From Cyclostephanos tholiformis (Eukaryota > Bacillariophyta > Thalassiosirophyceae > Thalassiosirales > Thalassiosiraceae), in NCBI GenBank assembly GCA_036939975.1, contig JALLPB010000235.1, positions 1-19,402 on the forward strand: a DNA stretch of 19,402 nt, written 5' to 3'. Of this stretch, positions 1-5,898 are shown piece by piece (position 1 is the first letter of the stretch; every line of letters begins with the position of its first letter). Below the pieces are notes generated by a model, which did no database searches, was not told where the DNA came from, and saw only the letters and a list, made by a program, of their open reading frames with translations. The translations under genes and the position numbers were made by a program.

Positions 1-268
1 AGCATTAAAATAAGCTCATAATTTTCTCTTCCTGACCTGAAACACATGCCACTTCATTTTTACTCATTTTAGTTCACTTCAGGGGAAGTTATCCACCCGC
101 CTAGTTCACTATCAATTGATAACTTACTTCCAAGCCAACCACAAATCACTGCCCCAAAACAACAATCTAGTTAGCTTATGTACCTATGAAATCTAGAATG
201 TCCATTCAAGGAATTGCCTTGAAGCGTGCCAGTTGCCCCTATGAATTTTTTATCATCACCACATCTGA
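1..268. other. AT-rich stretch, no gene seen
   Basis: No open frame of useful length and no recognisable RNA gene. It lies directly upstream of the gag-like frame at 269, which opens right after an in-frame TGA at 266-268. It could be retroelement leader or LTR-adjacent sequence, but no matching second LTR copy was found in this window. Confidence 0.4.
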
Positions 269-682
269 GCCAAAAGCACTAGCTATGAGGTACCTAACCT
301 CCTCAAAGGTTCAGCAAAGAGTTTCTTCAAGTCTAGGACAGGCCCTATGAGTCATGAGTACAGCAAAGCAGTCCCCAAAGGCCTCAAAAACCAAGAGTGC
401 AAGAAAGGGAACTGGAAGAAGAATCCTCCCATCCCCTACATGCCCATAGTAGATGAGGTCCAAGAAGCATTCGCAAAGGGGAAAGAATACTCCTACAAGA
501 TTAAACTCCCTGACAAGACCAAGTTTAGTGTACCCATCTGGAACACTGGGACCCAGGAGGCCTTTCTGATTCATGTGCAGCAAGCTAAGAGCGCATGTAA
601 GAGGAAGGGGCTGTTTCAGGACTACAAAAATGCCATTGAGGCAGAATCAAAGGCTGTGGAGCAGGCCAAGACCCTCCAAAAT
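269..682 (+). pseudogene. Gag-like retrotransposon ORF fragment, interrupted
   Basis: The frame is open from 269, with the first Met at 347, and is broken at 682 by the TIR element that follows. The visible protein is Lys/Glu-rich. It has a segment EAFLIHVQQAKSACKRKG at about residues 71-88 from Met347, followed by an Ala/Glu/Lys helix. From memory this resembles Gag-like polyproteins of diatom Copia-type retrotransposons (an xFLxHVxxA segment followed by a coiled helix), but I could not confirm it by search. After the right-hand target duplication (2150-2152) the same frame stays open for about 28 codons to a TAG at 2237-2239, which fits an insertion into a formerly longer frame. No protease, integrase or reverse transcriptase motifs are seen downstream, so the host element is itself decayed. 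Confidence 0.45.
680..682. repeat. Left target-site duplication (AAT)
   Basis: AAT immediately precedes the left TIR and is repeated immediately after the right TIR at 2150-2152. It is only three bases, so chance agreement is possible; the perfect TIRs starting at the adjacent base make it credible. Confidence 0.55.
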
Positions 683-700
683 GCTAGGTTGGAAATTACT
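683..700 (+). repeat. Left terminal inverted repeat
   Basis: An 18-bp sequence identical to the reverse complement of 2132-2149. It marks the left boundary of the TIR element. Confidence 0.85.
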
Positions 701-805
701 TGGGTAACGGGGTAATTACCCCAGAGTAACCAATTTTTGAAAGTCTTGAGACTCGTTACCCCAATTACCCCAGGAGTAATCAGGCTCAGGTAATCTGGAG
801 TAATC
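701..805. repeat. Left subterminal GGGTAA/TTACCC motif cluster
   Basis: The block contains GGGTAAC, GGGGTAATTACCCC (a 14-bp palindrome at 710-723 by reading), GTTACCCC, ATTACCCC and several looser GAGTAA/GGTAAT copies. The right end has the same vocabulary in inverted order. Clustered short motifs just inside TIRs are known as transposase-binding regions in hAT, Mutator-like and CACTA elements; that role here is inferred. Confidence 0.6.
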
Positions 806-957
806 TTATTTGTATGGGGCCATTGTAGAGTCTATGTAGGAACACAAAACACAAGAAATTTTAGTGTTCTTCCATTGCACCACATCTCACCCACATCACA
901 AACACCTCCATGATGTTCCGTGCGATGATGACATTTCAATGAGCAGCTACAAGCCGA

Positions 958-1038
958 TTAGGCAAGTAAGGTCAATGAACCCAATGCGCCGAGGCCCAGG
1001 ACAATCACATTGGGGTTGGTCCGTGCTGCTGCTGCCAT
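958..1038 (-). pseudogene. FAD-oxidoreductase N-terminus-like fragment, copy B
   Basis: Reading the minus strand from the ATG at 1038 gives 26 codons with NPNVIVLGLGALGS, then a TAA at 958-960. It matches copy A (1082-1195) closely in DNA and in order, including the GxGxxG dinucleotide-binding loop. The stop codon and short length show it is not functional. Confidence 0.5.
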
Positions 1039-1081
1039 TCTGCGACAACGAAATGTAGTTCCCTGCATGTTGACGCGTTCT

Positions 1082-1195
1082 GTTCTTGCACTTCAACGAG
1101 CAGCAATGAGCCGATAAGGCAAGTAAGGTCGACGAACCCAATGCGCCGAGGCCCACGACTATCACGTCGGGGTTGATCCGCACTGCCACTGCCAT
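1082..1195 (-). pseudogene. FAD-oxidoreductase N-terminus-like fragment, copy A
   Basis: The minus-strand frame from the ATG at 1195 encodes RINPDVIVVGLGALGSSTLL, a beta strand followed by a GxGxxG loop and helix. This is the standard first element of the Rossmann fold in DAO-family FAD oxidoreductases (the sarcosine oxidase type typically begins DVIVVGxGxxGS). The frame runs on through Cys-rich, nonsensical sequence both upstream and downstream, and no FAD-enzyme body follows, so only the N-terminal exon-sized piece is present. It lies inside the TIR element and is duplicated beside copy B, with a third partial copy of the flanking helix DNA near 1252-1310. I infer capture of a host gene fragment. 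Confidence 0.5.
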
Positions 1196-1251
1196 TCCAG
1201 GATGAATCTCAACCACATCACAAACACCTCCATGATGTTCAGCGCACTCCA

Positions 1252-1803
1252 ATGCACTACTATGATGGCATTTCAACAAGCAGCTACGAGCCACTACTAG
1301 GCCTCATTATCAAATTTCAAACGCAGTCACAGTTCCCAGCATGTCGACGCCCCAATCATCGTAGTTCTGTTCTTGCACCAAACTTTGTGAGTCAAAACAT
1401 GATCGATGATGATTTTGCTCAAGGAACAGCCTGTGCGAATTGTGAGATTGTGGCAAGAAACCTGGGAGCACAAGAAGATTGGTCCTCGGGGAGATGCAAT
1501 CCTGGAAGCATGACAAACAGCAAAGTATCAAGGCTTGAAGTTTATGACATTGATTCGGATGACAACAGGGTGATGACTGCTCGTAGGATGGTTTTTAGAA
1601 AGGAGAGGGGGCAGAACACATATGATGTCTTTGCCACCATGCCTGGGTTCAATGTCAAACTTCCTGATGACAGCCCAGAGAACGATGCATTTTGGCAGCC
1701 ATGGGAAGTCAATGAGGATCTGTTTGATTGTTTGCAAGCATATTACAAGGATGTGCCAACGGATAACATCAGGACTTATGACATTGAGGAGGGATGGATG
1801 TGA
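1252..1803 (+). CDS. Unrecognised ORF inside the TIR element
   Basis: This 183-codon frame ends at TGA 1801-1803. Its first 45 or so codons overlap the duplicated repeat DNA and are probably not protein-derived. From about residue 50 the composition is protein-like: acidic, with SRLEVYDIDSDDNRVMTARR and a Trp/Asp-rich C-terminus ending in DIEEGWM. I recognise no domain and see no DDE/D transposase motif. It may be a second captured gene fragment, an accessory protein of the element, or chance. No clear promoter or intron structure could be assigned. Confidence 0.3.
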   Translation: MHYYDGISTSSYEPLLGLIIKFQTQSQFPACRRPNHRSSVLAPNFVSQNMIDDDFAQGTACANCEIVARNLGAQEDWSSGRCNPGSMTNSKVSRLEVYDIDSDDNRVMTARRMVFRKERGQNTYDVFATMPGFNVKLPDDSPENDAFWQPWEVNEDLFDCLQAYYKDVPTDNIRTYDIEEGWM

Positions 1804-2000
1804 TAGTGATACTGAGTAGGATTACCATAGGTTATTAGTTATTATTACTGCTTCTACACAGTTTCTACAAGTCCTTCTCCAACTAGATATCCCACTAGTG
1901 TGCTCTTCATGCTATGCGGATGTTGTTCATATTGGGAGTCCGCAATAACAACTATGTATGAGTTCCTACATAACACAGAGTACCGAGGTAATGTCGGGGT

Positions 2001-2131
2001 AATTCTTGTTACTTGGGTAACGTTTTGGGGCATCACAAAAATACGTTACCCCTGGGGTAATTACCCGGGTAATTGGGGTAATTACCCCGGGGTAACAAAT
2101 TTTGTGTGGAGAAAATTTCGTTACCCCGAGG
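2001..2131. repeat. Right subterminal GGGTAA/TTACCC motif cluster
   Basis: It contains GGGTAAC, GTTACCCC, GGGGTAATTACCC, GGGTAATTGGGGTAATTACC and GGGGTAAC copies in quick succession, mirroring the left block. The close-set palindromes could fold into a strong hairpin. The role is inferred to be transposase binding or end pairing. Confidence 0.6.
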
Positions 2132-2149
2132 AGTAATTTCCAACCTAGC
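2132..2149 (-). repeat. Right terminal inverted repeat
   Basis: Exact reverse complement of 683-700. It is followed by the AAT copy at 2150-2152. Confidence 0.85.
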
Positions 2150-2152
2150 AAT
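2150..2152. repeat. Right target-site duplication (AAT)
   Basis: Second copy of the AAT found at 680-682, abutting the right TIR. Confidence 0.55.
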
Positions 2153-3090
2153 GTTGATCAATCTGTTACCAGTCTGCTGGCAATCAATGTAATGTGGGTG
2201 ACAATTGAACAAGCCATACTAGATGAGAATATAAATTAGAAAAAAATAGTTTTTGTGCATTTTTGTACTGTCCAGCTCAAATCTTTGTCAGGAACTAGTG
2301 CACAATCTAGATTCTAGGTGTGTATGCAGCCGTCATTTACTTTTCCAGGTAAGATGAAATCAATTGAATATGGCCTGGTTTAGAATACCCCACCATGCCC
2401 CCTGCAGGCTCTTTGAAGGAGTCACATGACCCAGCACGTCGGGTAGGGATCTGACGCATGCAAAAAACAAAATCTACAACTTAGAAACCAGGTAGTTTGT
2501 TAGCAACCCGCCATTTTCAAAAATTATTTTTGTGGGACACTTTTGGCGGGAACAACTAGAGTTTAAATGCCTGATCCAGTTTTGAGTTAGAAAAGACTTG
2601 ACAGAGCTGACCCACCTGCCTTGCAAGATAATCAGGGACTACATCCCATGCATCCCCCAGCAATAATGATAACAATGTGAGTAATGAGGGAGAGGTGAAG
2701 TCAGTCTTTAACTACACACCAATAAACCAAGAGAGAGAAAGAGAAAGTGGGAACAAACAATGAAGGAAAATTGATTCAACAATCAGCCACATCACATCCC
2801 CAACCATAAGAACGAGATGAGATTTGAAAGATATAGGAAGTATTATCCTTATTAGGCAACAGCTGACAATCCAAAGTCAGATTTTCTTCTTAGGTGAGCT
2901 ATTGGGACAAGAACATGAAGGGGAAGAGCTGCAAAAACAAAGAAAATAAATAGAGAGAATAAGGATGGCAGAGGTAAAAATGATGCGGAGGCATGATAAG
3001 CAGCACTTTGTGATTACAGGAGAATTAACCGTACACTACAAGAACCAACATCATGAGGGAGACGACACTACCAACAAGACCTTGTAAACC

Positions 3091-3117
3091 AATTCAGAGG
3101 GAGGGAAATGATAAGGG
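3091..3117 (+). other. Purine-rich tract, possible polypurine tract
   Basis: A run close to AGAGGGAGGGAAATGATAAG just before the hairpin is nearly all purine. In LTR retrotransposons such a tract directly precedes the 3' LTR, which starts with TG; a TG occurs at TGATAAGG. No second LTR copy is in the window, so this is only suggestive. Confidence 0.2.
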
Positions 3118-3139
3118 GGTAAATTTCATTGAGCAATTT

Positions 3140-3166
3140 CAGCGCAATGCCTTGTGCATTGCGCTG
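3140..3166. other. Perfect 11-bp hairpin with 5-nt loop
   Basis: CAGCGCAATGC at 3140-3150 pairs perfectly with GCATTGCGCTG at 3156-3166 around loop CTTGT. On the plus strand it is followed by a T-rich run (CTATTTTTATT). It looks like a Rho-independent terminator, but the context is eukaryotic; an LTR polyadenylation-region stem or small-RNA precursor are other possibilities. Confidence 0.6.
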
Positions 3167-3587
3167 CTATTTTTATTCATCATTCTTATTCATTCTCTCA
3201 TAATATACAATTATTAACCATTGAAGTTTCTTCATTTGCAACTGAAAAATGATTCAGCTTGTTATGCATTTTTCCCTGTGCCTTAGAGGCTAAGGACTGC
3301 ATAACAAAGATAACCTCACTTGGCAAATCATGCTTGCTTATAGCTACTACTATTCTCATGAGAGCATTATGGCAAATGCAAAAAGGAGAGTACCATTCTC
3401 TAGTTTATGATGCACAATTGCATTAGTGGCTACTAGTTGATCTTTGTGATCTATTTCAGTTCACTCACAACACTTTATCACTGGTGGCAGTGCTAGATTT
3501 AAGGAAATGGAAATGGTTAAAAATATTATTTGTTACAATGGTAACCATAATATTTATGACTGCAACGTGGAAATGGTCTAAGTCCAA

Positions 3588-5546
3588 TTATTGTTGAAAT
3601 GGAAAGTTCTTGGCCCTCTCTGCCATGCTTTTCTGCGTCGAATCTAGCTTAGCTTTGTTCTCTGGTACATCAGCAGCCATTTTAGTATTCACTTGCTCTT
3701 TTGCGTGTAAACTTGCCAAGAGTGACGGTGACACAGGCCCCTGCATATCTTTGGTATGTAAGTGACTCATCTCCTCCCTTGCCTCCGCGCCTGTCAATGA
3801 TCGGTTTCTCTTGCTAAAGATCTTCGCAATGTTATCCAATAAACTTGATGTTTTTTTGCCGTCGAAGTACAGTGTTTCTGTTTCGTCCATGAAGCCTGTC
3901 GGTGTGATGCACTTGGGATACATAAATTGAGGCATATGCTTATGCACCTTAAACCCACTCGCAACGACCTGTTTCAACATGTAATATTCACGTGTATGTC
4001 TTTTTTCGTCATCGAAATTAGTCCTTACAGCATCAGCATCGCTGGCGCCAGCCGCTAGCGCCAGGTCTCGGCTCCACGCTGTGTATTCATGATACACCTC
4101 AGCAATCTTATCCGGATTTTGTGATCCGGGGACACAGATTATACTAAGCAGACGTTGCCGCTGTTGCTCAGCTAATACTTTGTTAACGGCAACTTTATAG
4201 CTGGCAAGGATCTGCCGTGCCTGACCGGGGGAAGCATACCGTTCAAGTCCGCGACGGGAGTGATTATAGTCGTGCCACCAAGAACGAGACAAAACTTGTT
4301 TGGCGGAACTGCCGACGCTGCAATCATTTGTACTCATACAATGGGAGTCATAAGCCCCCTCTTCACATGTTTCTAAAGGCTGAACCGTTCCTTTTCGCCT
4401 GTTCTCGTGCGCTTCGAACCAAACTTGTGCCAATTCTCTCGAGGCTTCGCTCTCTTGAACCAACAATGTCATTTCAGAACGAAAATATTCAAAATCCTCC
4501 CGTTGGAACCATATCTCGATTGATTCCTGGAAAGTGAACTTACGAACGCGCAGGACACGTTTCAGTTCGCTGAAATAGACCTTGCGTTTTTTAGATTTCG
4601 CCAAAGCAGATGAAGCTTTGGAATCATTAGCATTTATCATTCCGGAGGTTGGGTATATTATGTTATGGTCATACCCCACAATCCTTGCCCTTGTTCGGCC
4701 ACCACTATCTCCATCTTCCACTGAATCATCCAGACAAATCTTGTAGAAGCTAGGATGAAATGATTGTTTGTACGATCCAGGCATACCAAGATACAATTGA
4801 ACTGCCAATGATGAAAGTTTTGCTGCACATATTTGATTATGCCGCTGTCCTTCATGTATTAGAATTGAAATTTCACTTGGCAAGCGATGTAAATGCCCAG
4901 GCGTAGAGTTTCTAGAACCAGCATCTTGACCCTCGACGATCGGAGTCAGCGATCGCTTCCAAGGGTTGAAGCAGTGGAAGATATTATCACACGGTTCTTG
5001 ATCCCTGCCGTCAAATATTGAGTTGTTACCCTTTAGCTTGCGTGCTGAATGATCACGCAATTGAATTTCTTCATAAACTTCAGGGACGGTGAAAATCCTT
5101 TCGCAAGCAGCAATCGATAGCGTGCCGCTGCAGGGGTGGCTGCTATTTTCGCCACTGGCTGATGCTATGGAATCATCGTTCTTCCACGGATCGTTTCCCG
5201 TCATCTCCCATATCGGAAATTCTTCCTCATCGTCAACTTCGCACGGGTCAAAGAAATGGCCATCTTGAGACGGGTAAACAACCTTTCCACTAAACGCTGA
5301 TTTGCTGCTCGCGCAACCGCCATAGCCACCGACACCTGCCGCAGCCGATGCCGATGCCGACTTCGCGTCCCCAACCAAACGAGCTTCTCCCCCACCCTTG
5401 TTCGTCCGAAAGCTAGTCTGTTTCTTCAACGATTTGCCGCTCGTTTCTTTGAAAATTTTCGTCTCCTGTCTTTGTTTCTGATCGTGCCGTTCATTCTTAA
5501 CATTGATGAGGTCGACGTAAGAGTCGCGGGCATATTCGAAGCCCAT
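3588..5546 (-). CDS. 652-aa conserved protein of unknown function, diatom-type family
   Basis: Single uninterrupted frame. Residues 1-110 are low-complexity: basic at about 20-50, Ala/Ser/Gly-rich at about 60-85, then an acidic DDEEEF patch. Residues about 225-275 form a moderately hydrophobic block, and a basic KSKKRKVYF stretch follows at about 317-325. Residues about 326-380 include KFTFQESIEIWFQREDFEYF and VQESEASRELAQVWFEAHE. Residues about 420-560 form the most conserved-looking block, with WWHDYNHSRRGLERYAS, an Arg/Gln-rich helix, then IAEVYHEYTAWSRDLALAAG. From memory this block, a Trp/Tyr region followed by a helix with RRGLE and a YxxxTxWxxDxAxxxGxxDA motif, recurs in a large set of uncharacterised diatom proteins; that recall is unverified. 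No signal peptide or membrane segment is visible. Function unknown. It is transcribed away from the kinase gene across a 352-bp gap. I chose the first Met because no upstream in-frame Met is evident. Confidence 0.8.
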   Translation of the reverse strand: MGFEYARDSYVDLINVKNERHDQKQRQETKIFKETSGKSLKKQTSFRTNKGGGEARLVGDAKSASASAAAGVGGYGGCASSKSAFSGKVVYPSQDGHFFDPCEVDDEEEFPIWEMTGNDPWKNDDSIASASGENSSHPCSGTLSIAACERIFTVPEVYEEIQLRDHSARKLKGNNSIFDGRDQEPCDNIFHCFNPWKRSLTPIVEGQDAGSRNSTPGHLHRLPSEISILIHEGQRHNQICAAKLSSLAVQLYLGMPGSYKQSFHPSFYKICLDDSVEDGDSGGRTRARIVGYDHNIIYPTSGMINANDSKASSALAKSKKRKVYFSELKRVLRVRKFTFQESIEIWFQREDFEYFRSEMTLLVQESEASRELAQVWFEAHENRRKGTVQPLETCEEGAYDSHCMSTNDCSVGSSAKQVLSRSWWHDYNHSRRGLERYASPGQARQILASYKVAVNKVLAEQQRQRLLSIICVPGSQNPDKIAEVYHEYTAWSRDLALAAGASDADAVRTNFDDEKRHTREYYMLKQVVASGFKVHKHMPQFMYPKCITPTGFMDETETLYFDGKKTSSLLDNIAKIFSKRNRSLTGAEAREEMSHLHTKDMQGPVSPSLLASLHAKEQVNTKMAADVPENKAKLDSTQKSMAERAKNFPFQQ

Positions 5547-5898
5547 CGTCGTTTTGTGAGCTGTGTTGTGATTTTGAGTGTGTCGTCGCGGCCAAAAAAA
5601 GGTTCAATTGAACCTAATACTACCAGCAGGCTTCTCAATATATTATCCAGCACCAATTAATTAAGTAGGTAATAGTAGAGAGAGTGTAAGTATCGTATAG
5701 AGGTGCCTGTTGTACCTAAAAAAATAATAGAGTACCTAACAGAATTACAATGATGGTATTTTGCGTTCGTCCCCCCGCCCCTCTATCTTCTCATCGGTTC
5801 ATCAACCAGAAGCCTGAACACGTTGGCTGGTGAGGCGATGTGTGTCGCGGGGAGTTTGCCCGTTTGCCGGTAATGGCATGGGCAAATAATTAACAAGA
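5547..5898. promoter_or_regulatory. Divergent intergenic region between the 652-aa gene and the kinase
   Basis: 352 bp separate the two start codons, so promoters and 5' UTRs of both genes must lie here. It contains a perfect 14-bp palindrome (5601-5614), an AATTAATTAAG stretch near 5655-5665 and a C-rich CCCCCCGCCCC run near 5770. No convincing TATA box at a fixed distance was identified. Confidence 0.5.
5601..5614. promoter_or_regulatory. 14-bp perfect palindrome in divergent promoter
   Basis: GGTTCAATTGAACC is its own reverse complement. Its position about 55 bp upstream of the minus-strand start codon suits a dimeric-factor site, but nothing beyond symmetry and location supports that. 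Confidence 0.3.

Larger units (their letters stand above)
892..1380. repeat. Internal tandem duplications inside the TIR element
   Basis: Segment 937-1039 is repeated with divergence at 1094-1198. The AGCAGC..GAGCC core occurs a third time near 1274. CACATCACAAACACCTCCATG occurs at about 892 and again at about 1212, and TAGTTCCC(T)GCATGT near 1057 recurs as AGTTCCCAGCATGT near 1332. The copies therefore arose by at least two rounds of local duplication of a unit of roughly 160 and 320 bp. Confidence 0.6.
683..2149. mobile_element. Non-autonomous TIR DNA transposon, 1467 bp, carrying gene fragments
   Basis: Both ends carry a perfect 18-bp terminal inverted repeat (683-700 and 2132-2149; GCTAGGTTGGAAATTACT and its reverse complement). 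AAT occurs directly on both sides (680-682 and 2150-2152), which fits a 3-bp target-site duplication. Inward of each TIR lies 100-130 bp rich in GGGTAA/TTACCC motifs, partly arranged as GGGGTAATTACCCC palindromes; the two sides resemble each other in inverted orientation. No transposase with a recognisable catalytic motif is present, so it would depend on a helper. A 3-bp duplication is typical of the PIF/Harbinger superfamily, but AAT is not its usual TWA target, so the superfamily is left open. The interior holds internal duplications and an FAD-oxidoreductase-like fragment, as in Pack-type gene-capturing elements. Confidence 0.75.
2153..3587. other. AT-rich non-coding stretch, probably decayed retroelement
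   Basis: No open frame of 60 codons on either strand. The first part continues the interrupted gag-like frame for about 28 codons. A purine-rich tract and a perfect hairpin near 3090-3166 (listed separately) are the only structured elements I see. The end at 3587 is the 3' side of the minus-strand gene and must include its 3' UTR. Confidence 0.4.

Noticed and set aside
3140..3175. Rho-independent terminator
   Set aside because: The shape fits, but intron-bearing genes show a eukaryotic context and no gene ends just upstream on that strand.
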